A stretch of DNA of 27,349 nucleotides from Vibrio tasmaniensis 1F-187. GTDB lineage: Bacteria; Pseudomonadota; Gammaproteobacteria; Enterobacterales; Vibrionaceae. Location of the stretch: positions 1 through 27,349 of the forward strand of contig NZ_AJZM02000235.1 of the NCBI RefSeq assembly GCF_000272405.2, given 5' to 3'. Positions 7,962 through 15,486 of the stretch are shown here, one piece after another. A program made the position numbers and the translations under genes. The notes below the pieces were generated by a model. The model made no database searches and was not told the DNA's origin. It worked only from the letters and a program-made list of their open reading frames with translations. The number at the start of each line of letters is the position of its first letter. Position 1 is the first letter of the stretch.

Positions 7962-8753
7962 ATGACGCCCGATCTACTCTTTAAATCACTATGGAATGAT
8001 TACATTCACAGGCTTTGCCCATCGGCTGAGAAAGTACACCATTTGCTGAAAGAAGACGAAGCCCTGATTAACGATCACATTGCACTGCGTACTTTCAATG
8101 TTGCACCGCTAGGTATTGAAACATTGGCTAAACCTTTCCTTGAGTTAGGTTACAAGGCGTGTGGCGATTACTTATTTGAGAGCAAGAAGCTAGTGGCTAA
8201 GCACTACGAGCACCCAGATCCAAACCAACCAAAAGTGTTCATTAGTGAGTTGAAGGTAGAAGAGTGTTCAAGTGACCTGCAACAGATCGTTGCTAAGTTG
8301 GTTGAGCAAGTTGACGCAAGTAAGCTTCAAGGTCATGAATTCTTGTTTGGTGGTCGTCTTTGGGATTTGAATTTCGCAGATTTCCAAGTACTAGCAAAAG
8401 AGAGTGAATACGCTTCTTGGCTCGCAGCTCATGGCTACGGTGCAAACCACTTTACGGTGAGTGTGAACCAGTTAAATAAGTTCCATGAAGTGCAGGCCGT
8501 GAATGACTATCTGAATGAGTCGGGATTCACTATCAATGCGTCAGGTGGTGAGGTGAAAGGCTCTCCAGAGGTCTTATTAGAGCAATCATCAACCATGGCA
8601 GACAAAGTCCCAGTTTCATTTGTTGAAGGCAATGAGATGATTCCTGGAGGCTTCTATGAGTTTGCTAAGCGTTATGCGGTGGCCAATGGTGAGCTTTATA
8701 CCGGATTTGTTGCGGCATCAGCTGACAAGATCTTTGAAAGCACCAACGGTTAA
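7962..8753 (+). CDS. DUF1338 protein, short form, putative non-haem iron oxygenase
   Basis: This 263-residue protein belongs to the DUF1338 family. A characterised longer member, HglS, is an iron(II) enzyme that converts 2-oxoadipate to D-2-hydroxyglutarate in lysine breakdown, using two His and one Glu as metal ligands. Candidate ligands here are His39 (DHIALRTF), His163 (GANHFTV) and Glu233 (GGFYEFAKRY), so a metal site appears intact. FGGRLWDLNFADF lies mid-protein. The protein is much shorter than HglS (about 460 residues), so the substrate should not be assumed. AAGGAG lies seven bases before the ATG. It has its own transcription unit, between terminators, and follows the ast genes in related Vibrio genomes as I remember them. 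A catabolic role near arginine or lysine pathways is only a guess. Confidence 0.85.
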   Translation: MTPDLLFKSLWNDYIHRLCPSAEKVHHLLKEDEALINDHIALRTFNVAPLGIETLAKPFLELGYKACGDYLFESKKLVAKHYEHPDPNQPKVFISELKVEECSSDLQQIVAKLVEQVDASKLQGHEFLFGGRLWDLNFADFQVLAKESEYASWLAAHGYGANHFTVSVNQLNKFHEVQAVNDYLNESGFTINASGGEVKGSPEVLLEQSSTMADKVPVSFVEGNEMIPGGFYEFAKRYAVANGELYTGFVAASADKIFESTNG

Positions 8754-8758
8754 AGAAA

Positions 8759-8870
8759 GATACGAGCACGGGCTTTGCCCTAGAGGTGCGGGTACGCTTC
8801 GCTTCGAGATACTTTAGAATAGTGAAGTCCGATTTCTAACTTTGCTTCCCGCATCTGTTCTCTAGATATT
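8759..8870. repeat. Palindromic intergenic element, possibly a dispersed Vibrio repeat
   Basis: The non-coding stretch has outer sequences GATACGAG (8759-8766) and TCTCTAGATA (near 8860-8868). It has a perfect small hairpin GGGC-TTT-GCCC (8770-8780), and inner opposing arms GTGCGGG (8786-8792) and CCCGCAT (8848-8854). Sequence rich in GATGCGGGA and CTTCGCTTCGAGATAC resembles short intergenic repeats common in Vibrio genomes. Only one copy is in this window, so repeat status is not shown here. Confidence 0.45.
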
Positions 8871-8883
8871 TAGAAAACAAAAA

Positions 8884-8911
8884 AGCCACCAAATTCGCAT
8901 TTGGTGGCTTT
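8884..8911. terminator. Bidirectional terminator between DUF1338 gene and crp
   Basis: GCCACCAAA (8885-8893) pairs perfectly with TTTGGTGGC (8900-8908) around a TTCGCA loop. A-rich sequence lies on the left and T-rich sequence on the right. On the minus strand the stem is followed by a run of T, ending crp about 30 bases after its stop. On the plus strand it can end the convergent DUF1338 transcript. Confidence 0.85.
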
Positions 8912-8937
8912 CAAATTTTTGGCTCAGTTAATCGAGA

Positions 8938-9570
8938 TTAACGAGTGCCGTATACCACGATAGTCTTACCGTGTGCAGAAATTAGGTTCTGCTCTTCTAG
9001 CATCTTCAAGATACGACCTACGGTCTCACGAGAACAACCAACAATCTGGCCAATCTCTTGACGAGTGATCTTGATTTGCATGCCGTCAGGGTGAGTCATT
9101 GCATCTGGCTGTTTTGCTAGGTTTAGTAGCGTTTGAGCGATACGACCTGTTACGTCAAGGAACGCTAAGTCACCAACCTTTTGGCTAGTTACTTGTAGAC
9201 GGTTTGCCATTTGCGCTGAAAGACGCATTAGAATATCTGGGTTCACTTGGATAAGTTGACGGAATTTCTTGAAAGAAATCTCAGCCACTTCACAAGGAGA
9301 TTTTGCACGAACCCATGCAGTACGCTCTTGGTCTTCTTCGAACAAGCCAAGCTCACCGATGAAGTCGCCTTGGTTTAGGTAAGAAAGAATCATTTCCTTA
9401 CCTTCTTCGTCTTTGATAAGAACTGCCACAGAACCTTTAACGATGTAGTACAAGGTTTCTGCCTTTTCACCAGCATGAATCAAAGTACTTTTTGAAGGGT
9501 ACTTATGAATATGACAGTGTGAAAGGAACCACTCTAATGTTGGATCGGTTTGGGGTTTACCTAGAACCAT
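8938..9570 (-). CDS. crp: cAMP receptor protein, global transcription regulator
   Basis: At 210 residues it has exactly the length of E. coli CRP. The cAMP pocket shows [19 protein letters not shown] and [11 protein letters not shown]; the helix-turn-helix is [23 protein letters not shown] near residues 169-191, with the DNA-contacting Arg-Glu-x-x-x-Arg intact. One pocket difference is Thr84 (counting Met) where E. coli has Ser next to the phosphate-binding Arg; this is conservative. CRP binds cAMP and controls carbon use, and in Vibrio also competence and biofilm. It is the last gene of a minus-strand run after prkB, with a 241-base gap that contains a CRP-like site and a hairpin, so it is probably transcribed from its own autoregulated promoter. 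Confidence 0.98.
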   Translation of the reverse strand: MVLGKPQTDPTLEWFLSHCHIHKYPSKSTLIHAGEKAETLYYIVKGSVAVLIKDEEGKEMILSYLNQGDFIGELGLFEEDQERTAWVRAKSPCEVAEISFKKFRQLIQVNPDILMRLSAQMANRLQVTSQKVGDLAFLDVTGRIAQTLLNLAKQPDAMTHPDGMQIKITRQEIGQIVGCSRETVGRILKMLEEQNLISAHGKTIVVYGTR

Positions 9571-9649
9571 AATATCTTACTTCCTCTGCAGGGTATGCTT
9601 GCCGCTTTCCATATTTTAGCTAAGCCTGAATTGACCTAGCTAGGATAAG

Positions 9650-9666
9650 AGCACTCGTTGAGTGCT
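9650..9666 (-). other. Hairpin in the crp leader
   Basis: AGCACTC (9650-9656) and GAGTGCT (9660-9666) form a perfect 7-base stem with a 3-base loop, 80 bases upstream of the crp ATG. A 10-base palindrome CCTAGCTAGG (9635-9644) lies beside it. No T-run follows, so it is not a terminator; it may stabilise or regulate the long crp leader. Confidence 0.4.
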
Positions 9667-9762
9667 GCAAGCTATCTTGTGTTTCGTTTAAGAATAGTAT
9701 CCTTTTTCAGGTACTATTTCTTGATTTTAATCGTGACCAAGCTACGATTTTTTACGCAAAAT

Positions 9763-9778
9763 TGTGCACATGATCACG
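9763..9778. promoter_or_regulatory. CRP binding site, probable crp autoregulation
   Basis: TGTGC-ACATGA-TCACG fits the CRP consensus TGTGA-N6-TCACA at 8 of 10 fixed positions with the exact 6-base spacer. It lies about 195-210 bases upstream of the crp start codon, between prkB and crp. E. coli crp is also autoregulated from upstream sites. No firm promoter hexamers were assigned. Confidence 0.6.
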
Positions 9779-9811
9779 GTATGAAAAGTAATCAACCAGA
9801 ATGTTGTTTTG

Positions 9812-10681
9812 TTAGCCTATTTTCCCGGTTTCTATAAGTTGTTGCAGGATCGGCCTTACAATGAGCTCCATAGCAAAACTCATCTTGCCTCCTGGCACCA
9901 CAAGCGTGTTATGACGTGACATAAATGAGCCATCAATCATAGCCAACAGGTAAGGGAAATCGACGTTTTTGATGCCGCGCAAACGTATAACCACGAAGCT
10001 TTCGTCTAAACTTGGGATCCCTTTTGCATTCAGTGGATTTGATGTATCTACGGTAGGGACACGCTGAAAGTTGATATGAGTACGCGAAAACTGCGGGGTA
10101 ATGTAGTTAAGGTAATCATCCATTGAGCGAACAATAGAATCCATCACCGCTTCGCGAGAGTGACCACGATCGCGTGTGTCACGAACGAATTTCTGGATCC
10201 ACTCCAAGTTTACGATAGGTACCATGCCGATAAGCAGATCGACGTGTTGAGAAACATTGATGTCACCATCGACTACGCCACCGTGAAGACCTTCGTAGAA
10301 CATCACATCCGAGTTTTCAGGGATCTCTTGCCATGGCGTAAAGGTGCCGGGCATTTGATTGTAAGGCACGGCTTCATCGAAGGTATGCAGATAGCTACGG
10401 ACTTTTCCCGTGCCTTCATTGCCGTATTGACGGAAGAAATCTTCTAATGCACCAAAATCGTTAGCTTGTGGACCAAAGTAGCTGATGTGCTTACCTTGCT
10501 CGCGCGCCTTACGGATCTCGACATCCATCTCTGGTCGAGTGAAGCGATGGAAACTATCCCCTTCAACCCAAGCTGCCTTCACGTCCATCATATTGAACAT
10601 TTTTCGGAAGGCTTCTGAGGTAGTGGTGGTGCCGGCTCCAGATGAACCTGTCACCGCAATAATTGGATGTTTAGCGGACAT
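9812..10681 (-). CDS. prkB: Phosphoribulokinase-like P-loop kinase
   Basis: This 289-residue protein matches the proteobacterial phosphoribulokinase family: P-loop GSSGAGTTTT (residues 12-21, Thr in place of the usual Walker Lys, as in known class I enzymes), EGDSFHRFTRPEMD, FGPQANDFGALEDFF, FYEGLHGGVV, and FVRDTRDRGHSREAVMDSI. Classical members phosphorylate ribulose 5-phosphate for the Calvin cycle, but no RuBisCO gene is here and vibrios are not autotrophs, so the true substrate is unknown. The gene lies next to crp and yheU in many gammaproteobacteria. It lies 77 bases after yheU in the same direction, which suggests a shared transcript. Confidence 0.9.
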   Translation of the reverse strand: MSAKHPIIAVTGSSGAGTTTTSEAFRKMFNMMDVKAAWVEGDSFHRFTRPEMDVEIRKAREQGKHISYFGPQANDFGALEDFFRQYGNEGTGKVRSYLHTFDEAVPYNQMPGTFTPWQEIPENSDVMFYEGLHGGVVDGDINVSQHVDLLIGMVPIVNLEWIQKFVRDTRDRGHSREAVMDSIVRSMDDYLNYITPQFSRTHINFQRVPTVDTSNPLNAKGIPSLDESFVVIRLRGIKNVDFPYLLAMIDGSFMSRHNTLVVPGGKMSFAMELIVRPILQQLIETGKIG

Positions 10682-10758
10682 GACAACCCTTGTCTTTTGA
10701 GTAACTTACTTGTTAGCAATCGTTTACCACTATAACACGGCTCCTTTATGAGCGCAGC

Positions 10759-10971
10759 TTAGAAGCGTTTTGTGACTTGAATATCAACGGTTTCATGCAG
10801 TTCAGAAAACACGATACTCACTTCTCCTGAGGCTAATTGATGTTTCACTTGGTCAATTTTGTTTTGCAGTGAAACTTCTACGTCACCATAGTCTGTACCT
10901 TCACGCAGTACGAATTCTTTGATGAGGTTTTCCAGTGTCTCTGGCGCAATGTCTTGCCACGGGATGATCAT
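10759..10971 (-). CDS. yheU: UPF0270 family protein YheU
   Basis: This 70-residue protein of unknown function matches YheU from its first residues: [27 protein letters not shown] and [10 protein letters not shown], with length close to the 72 of E. coli. No membrane segment or known catalytic motif is visible. It lies 95 bases after yheT and 77 before prkB, all on the minus strand, and this neighbourhood is conserved across gammaproteobacteria. Confidence 0.9.
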   Translation of the reverse strand: MIIPWQDIAPETLENLIKEFVLREGTDYGDVEVSLQNKIDQVKHQLASGEVSIVFSELHETVDIQVTKRF

Positions 10972-11066
10972 AAATACTTCTCTCTTTTATGTTCATGGAT
11001 AGGTTTATTGTTGTAGAAATGAGTGAGCTTAGTAATATTTTTACTGCTATTTACTAAGGCTCGTCA

Positions 11067-12059
11067 TTATGCCGAATCTTGTAGACTTTCATAGTAGGCG
11101 GGTAATGCTTCTTCTAACCAAAATCTTGGCTTGAGTGTGCTGCCGGTAATGAACCCCACATGACCGCCTTTTTGAAACAGTCGATAATCGATGTTATCAG
11201 GCAGAACGAACTTTGGAATCACATCATCGGTCATGAAAGGATCGTCCTTGGCATGAATGATCTGAGTTGGTAGTTTGATCTTCTTGAGTTTAGGCAGTGC
11301 GGAGCATTGCGCATAATAATCTTGGGCATTTTTGAACCCATGCAGAGGCGCCGTGATTTGTTCATCAAACTCATACAGTTTGGTGATCTTCTTAATGGTT
11401 TCCGCAGTGACCCCCAGCTTTTCCTGTAGCAGGTTAACTTTTTTCAAGGCGTTTGATTTTAGAGAGTTGAGTAGATACTTCTTATAGAGCTTGGAGAAGC
11501 CCTGCTCAATGCGACTAGAACAACAAGCCAAGTCAAATGGAGCAGATACTATGGTCGCCGCCGACAGCAATGGGTCGTCTGCATACTCAGCCAAATAATT
11601 CGCCAGCATGTTACCCCCCAAAGAGATACCAACTGCAACTTTGGGGTTGTTGGGGAACTGCGCGTGCAGATGCCTTAGGAAAAAGCGCGCATCTTCGACT
11701 TCACCTGAATGGTATGCACGAGCCAAGCGATTTGGTTTTCCGCTGCAACCTCTAAAGTGCATCATCACTGATAGCCAACCATCTTTAGCAAATGCATTCA
11801 TCAGCCCGTTGGCGTAAGGGCTCTCAAAGCTCCCTTCTAATCCGTGGAATAGAACGAATATTGGCTTGTTACTTTTATCATCATTGCTTGGTGTGTCACC
11901 GTCTGGCGATTCACTCCATGCAAGGTCTAGGAAATCGCCGTCGGGAGTTTCTAAGGTCTGCCATTGAGGAGCAAACAACGCCTGCTTTCTAATAAATCTT
12001 GGCACTAAGGTTTGTAAATGTGGATTCGATAGGCCAGCGGCAGCGGTAAATATTGTCAT
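11067..12059 (-). CDS. yheT: Alpha/beta hydrolase of the YheT family
   Basis: This 330-residue hydrolase starts with the YheT-typical SNPHLQTLVPRF. It has an oxyanion-hole region FHGLEGS (71-77), the nucleophile elbow GISLGGN with Ser146, an acid at Asp272 or Asp273 in HAKDDPFM, and the catalytic His300 in GGHVGF. A putative esterase or lipase; the natural substrate is not known. Length agrees with E. coli YheT (about 340). It is the first gene of the yheT-yheU-prkB run. No clear promoter was assigned in the 278-base gap upstream. Confidence 0.9.
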   Translation of the reverse strand: MTIFTAAAGLSNPHLQTLVPRFIRKQALFAPQWQTLETPDGDFLDLAWSESPDGDTPSNDDKSNKPIFVLFHGLEGSFESPYANGLMNAFAKDGWLSVMMHFRGCSGKPNRLARAYHSGEVEDARFFLRHLHAQFPNNPKVAVGISLGGNMLANYLAEYADDPLLSAATIVSAPFDLACCSSRIEQGFSKLYKKYLLNSLKSNALKKVNLLQEKLGVTAETIKKITKLYEFDEQITAPLHGFKNAQDYYAQCSALPKLKKIKLPTQIIHAKDDPFMTDDVIPKFVLPDNIDYRLFQKGGHVGFITGSTLKPRFWLEEALPAYYESLQDSA

Positions 12060-12337
12060 AAAAACAGTCCATGCTTCTTTTATGGGCTTTGATAAAGTGT
12101 TGAGCTTTTAGCGAAACGCCCACGTTTTTATTTGAGCTTGGTTGATTCTTAGCATAAGCGCAAGGGTTTCACTGATATGATCGACCAAAACAGGTGATGG
12201 GTAACTGGTTGAATAATATCAAGGTTGGGCGTATTAAAGACTCCCCCCCAAATGTTTTTTAGTCAGCATGCGATCATGGTAACGAGCGAGCGCAGTTAAG
12301 CTTGGAGCTTGATTGAATAAAAGGAAAAGGAAATGCG
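12060..12337. other. Intergenic region between the TIGR02444 gene and yheT
   Basis: No gene is visible in these 278 bases. A run of seven C (12243-12249) is the longest homopolymer of C in the window. No convincing terminator for the upstream minus-strand pair was found, so read-through into yheT is possible. Confidence 0.4.
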
Positions 12338-12808
12338 TTAGGGCTGTGGTGCTGGTTCAGAAAAAGCGTCGTAGAGGTTTTCCGCCCCTAATAAACGACA
12401 GTACTGTAAAGCGAGCGGTGATTGTTGGTTCGCTGTAAGTTGAAGAGACTTAATGCAGTCGACGAGATCGGACTGTTGTTGCTTTTCAAGCTGCAGCTCA
12501 AATTGTAAGGCTTCACGGTAGAGTGAATCAACAACGTGTGCTTTGAGGTGTTTACGCAGCTCTCGATAACTATGAAGCAAGGTTTCAGAGCGACTTAAGC
12601 ATTGTTGCACCTTGTGCCACTCCTCCTCAGCGAAAGAGAGTTGCTGCTCATCAAGCCATTTGAGAAGCAGCAGTAGATTGACGTTGCCATGGAATTGGTT
12701 TTGCAAAGCTAAGCACGCATCCTTAACACCGCGCACACTGTAATACTGAAGGCTAAATTGCCATAGTCGTTCCAGTGTTAGTGATATTGGTGCGTGCTCT
12801 GGGCTCAT
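12338..12808 (-). CDS. TIGR02444 family protein
   Basis: This 156-residue protein has no known function. It is predicted to be soluble, Leu- and Gln-rich and mainly helical, with LWQFSLQYYSVRGVKDACL near residues 15-33, which is typical of the TIGR02444 family as I recall it, and a short polar tail. Its ATG overlaps the stop of the yheS gene by 4 bases, so it is translationally coupled to the ABC-F protein. That linkage is common in gammaproteobacteria, but no mechanistic link is known to me. Confidence 0.75.
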   Translation of the reverse strand: MSPEHAPISLTLERLWQFSLQYYSVRGVKDACLALQNQFHGNVNLLLLLKWLDEQQLSFAEEEWHKVQQCLSRSETLLHSYRELRKHLKAHVVDSLYREALQFELQLEKQQQSDLVDCIKSLQLTANQQSPLALQYCRLLGAENLYDAFSEPAPQP

Positions 12809-14727
12809 AAGCTATCCATATCCAGTTCCATCTGCTCAAGCTCTTCTTGAGTGGACATCCAATCCATTTCAACTTCTTCTAGCTGTGACTTACTGCTCGC
12901 TTGTAGAGCGAGTACTTTATTCAGTTTAGCCTTATTTTCAGCTTCATACAGTGAAGTATCGGATAATTCTTGCTCGGCTTCTTCAAGAGCCAACGTTAAT
13001 TTATCCATCTGCTTTTCAAATTGAGTCAGCTTTTTACGAATGGGTGCCGTCAGTTTTCTGAACTCTGCTTCTTTACGTTTCTGATCTTTTTTTGCTGCAG
13101 CACTGTTGGCGCCATCTTTTGCTGGTGCCAATGCTTGTGCTTCTTTGCGCTCAACTTTCTGTTGTTCGGTTAGCCACTTGTAGTAATCGCTAAGGTCACC
13201 ATCAAACGGTGCAACTTGACGGTCGTGTACAAGGTATAAATCATCAGTAGTGGCACGAAGTAGGTAGCGGTCGTGCGATACGATAACCATCGCGCCTTCA
13301 AACGTCTGTAATGCAAACGTTAGTGCCTGACGCATATCGAGATCCAAGTGGTTGGTTGGTTCATCGAGTAGCAACAGGTTCGGCTTTTGCCATACCAGTA
13401 GCGCTAATACTAAACGCGCTTTTTCACCTCCCGAGAATGGCGCCACCTTGTCGAGTGCTTTTTCACCTTGGAAGCCAAAGCTACCTAGGTAGTCACGCAG
13501 TTGTTGCTCGGTGTGTTTTGGCGCAATCTGCATCATGTGTTGAAGTGGTGTCTCTTCAGGGTGCAGAGTCTCTAATTGGTGCTGTGCAAAGTAACCCATT
13601 TTAACGCCTTGCGAATAGCTCAGCTCACCACCTTGCTGTTTCAGTTCGCCAGAAAGCAGTTTAATCAGCGTTGATTTACCAGCACCATTTCGACCAAGTA
13701 GACCAATACGGCTGCCCGGCACTAGGTTCAAGCGAATCTTCTCTAGAATCAGATTGTCATCGTAACCCGCCGATACCTCGTCCATCATCATGATTGGGTT
13801 TGGTAGTGCGTCTGGTTCTCTAAATTCAAAGCTGAAAGGGTTATCAAACTGAGCGGGCAGTACTTGTTCCATTTTCTCTAGCGCTTTAATACGGCTTTGC
13901 GCTTGGCGAGCTTTTGAAGCTTTATAACGGAAACGGTCAATGTAGCTCTGCATGTGCGACATTTGTTTCTGCTGCTTTTGGTACATCGCTTGTTGCAGAA
14001 TTAGCTTTTGCGCTCGTTGGGTTTCGAACGACGAGTAGTTACCGGTGTATTCATTGAGCAGTTGATTTTCAACATGCACGATGCGGTTGACGATAGGATC
14101 CAAGAAGTCCCTATCGTGTGAGATAAGAACGAGTGTGCCTGGGTAGTTTTGTAACCAGCGCTCTAGCCACATTACAGCGTCTAAATCCAAGTGGTTGGTT
14201 GGCTCATCGAGTAACAGTAGGTCACTGCGACACAGTAGGGCTTGCGCTAGGTTCAAACGCATACGCCAACCCCCTGAAAATTGAGTCAGGTTCCATGTCA
14301 TTTGTTCTTGGCGAAAGCCCAGGCCGTCTAACAGCTCAGCCGCGCGTGCTTTGATGCTATAACCACCAATGGTTTCAATCTTGCCATGGATCTCTGCGAC
14401 TAATGTGCCGTTGTCGGCTTGTTCGGCTTTCTCAAGTTGATCTTCAAGGCCACGGTATTCACGGTCGCCATCAATCACGTATTCAATTGCTGTTCTTTCT
14501 AATGCAGGTGTTTCTTGAGCAACCCAAGCCATTTCCCAATGGGCTGGTTTACTGAATGAGCCAGCATCAATAGACAGTTCGTCCTTAATTAGGGCGAACA
14601 GCGTAGATTTACCACAGCCATTCTTACCAACCAAACCGATCTTGTCGCCAGGGTGAAAAGTCGCAGATGCTTGGTCGAGGAGTGGCTTACCGCCGCGTAG
14701 CAATTGAATATCAGAGAAAGTAATCAT
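12805..14727 (-). CDS. yheS: ABC-F family ATPase, ribosome-associated
   Basis: This 640-residue protein has two ABC domains and no membrane segments. Domain 1 has Walker A GKNGCGKST (34-42), signature FSGGWRMRL and Walker B LLLLDEPTNHLDLD; domain 2 has GRNGAGKST, FSGGEKARL and another LLLLDEPTNHLDLD. The linker between them is rich in Lys, Gln and Arg, and a charged coiled coil ends the protein. ABC-F proteins act on the translating ribosome (YheS in E. coli has been linked to relief of stalling); they do not transport. Frame is open 27 codons upstream, but MITFSDIQLLRGGKPLL is the family start, so ATG 14727 is chosen, although no strong ribosome-binding site precedes it. Confidence 0.93.
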   Translation of the reverse strand: MITFSDIQLLRGGKPLLDQASATFHPGDKIGLVGKNGCGKSTLFALIKDELSIDAGSFSKPAHWEMAWVAQETPALERTAIEYVIDGDREYRGLEDQLEKAEQADNGTLVAEIHGKIETIGGYSIKARAAELLDGLGFRQEQMTWNLTQFSGGWRMRLNLAQALLCRSDLLLLDEPTNHLDLDAVMWLERWLQNYPGTLVLISHDRDFLDPIVNRIVHVENQLLNEYTGNYSSFETQRAQKLILQQAMYQKQQKQMSHMQSYIDRFRYKASKARQAQSRIKALEKMEQVLPAQFDNPFSFEFREPDALPNPIMMMDEVSAGYDDNLILEKIRLNLVPGSRIGLLGRNGAGKSTLIKLLSGELKQQGGELSYSQGVKMGYFAQHQLETLHPEETPLQHMMQIAPKHTEQQLRDYLGSFGFQGEKALDKVAPFSGGEKARLVLALLVWQKPNLLLLDEPTNHLDLDMRQALTFALQTFEGAMVIVSHDRYLLRATTDDLYLVHDRQVAPFDGDLSDYYKWLTEQQKVERKEAQALAPAKDGANSAAAKKDQKRKEAEFRKLTAPIRKKLTQFEKQMDKLTLALEEAEQELSDTSLYEAENKAKLNKVLALQASSKSQLEEVEMDWMSTQEELEQMELDMDSL

Positions 14728-14901
14728 AATTGAAATAGCATAGAAATTAGAGGTGAACAGACGCCTGCATAGTAGGCTGAAACCAGATAAAAGTCGATCA
14801 CAATGCAATTTGCGTTATGATGCCAATAACATATTAGTAACTTTTGCTTAAATTCTTGTGGCCTTGCCACCGTTTAGCCTTCAAAGGAATGTTTCAAAGG
14901 A

Positions 14902-15486
14902 ATGAGTAATACTCCCTCGACAGACAACCCCGTGCCAAAGGTGCTGGTCATCTATGCGCACCCAGAGCCGCAAACCTCTATCGCTAACCAGATCATGGTT
15001 AAAAAGATAGAGTCGCTTGGGAATGTCAAAGTCCACGATCTCTACGCCATCTATCCTGACTTCTTTATTGATGTGCCTTCTGAGCATGCATTGCTGCTTG
15101 AATTTGATGTGATCGTGTTCCAACACCCTTTGTTTATGTATTCCTGCCCATCACTGCTTAAAGAGTGGTTTGACCGAGTATTAGGCAAGGGTTTTGCGTT
15201 TGGTGAGCAAAGTGCGCTTAAAGGTAAACACTGGCGCAGTGTGATTACTACCGGTGGTAAAGAAGAGGCGTTTGGTGCCGCAGGCTATAATAAATATCCA
15301 TTACAAGAGATTTTGCAACCATTCGAGCTAACGGCTGCTTTGTGTCAGATGCACTGGATATCCCCTTTGGTTTTACACTGGGCACGAAATGTCACCGATA
15401 TGACGCGTTACCAACACGCAGAAGCGTATCGAAATTGGTTGCGAGACCCGCTACAAGATATAGGAGCGAATGATGGCTCTGACTAA
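14902..15486 (+). CDS. kefG: KefG, flavoprotein ancillary subunit of KefB
   Basis: This 194-residue flavodoxin-like protein is required for full activity of the KefB potassium efflux system; such subunits also have NAD(P)H:quinone oxidoreductase activity. Visible are VLVIYAHPEPQTS (flavin phosphate loop), VHDLYAIYPDFFIDV, VFQHPLFMYSCPSLLKEWFDRV, SVITTGGKEEA and MHWISPLV, all standard for the family. It overlaps kefB by 17 bases. The start region is odd: TCAAAGGAATG is present twice (14881-14891 and 14894-14904), giving one ATG in another frame 13 bases upstream and leaving AAGG almost touching the chosen ATG. Confidence 0.92.
   Translation: MSNTPSTDNPVPKVLVIYAHPEPQTSIANQIMVKKIESLGNVKVHDLYAIYPDFFIDVPSEHALLLEFDVIVFQHPLFMYSCPSLLKEWFDRVLGKGFAFGEQSALKGKHWRSVITTGGKEEAFGAAGYNKYPLQEILQPFELTAALCQMHWISPLVLHWARNVTDMTRYQHAEAYRNWLRDPLQDIGANDGSD

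Noticed and set aside
12243..12249. Run of seven C between the TIGR02444 gene and yheT
   Set aside because: It is intergenic and far from a start or promoter, so slippage would not change a protein.
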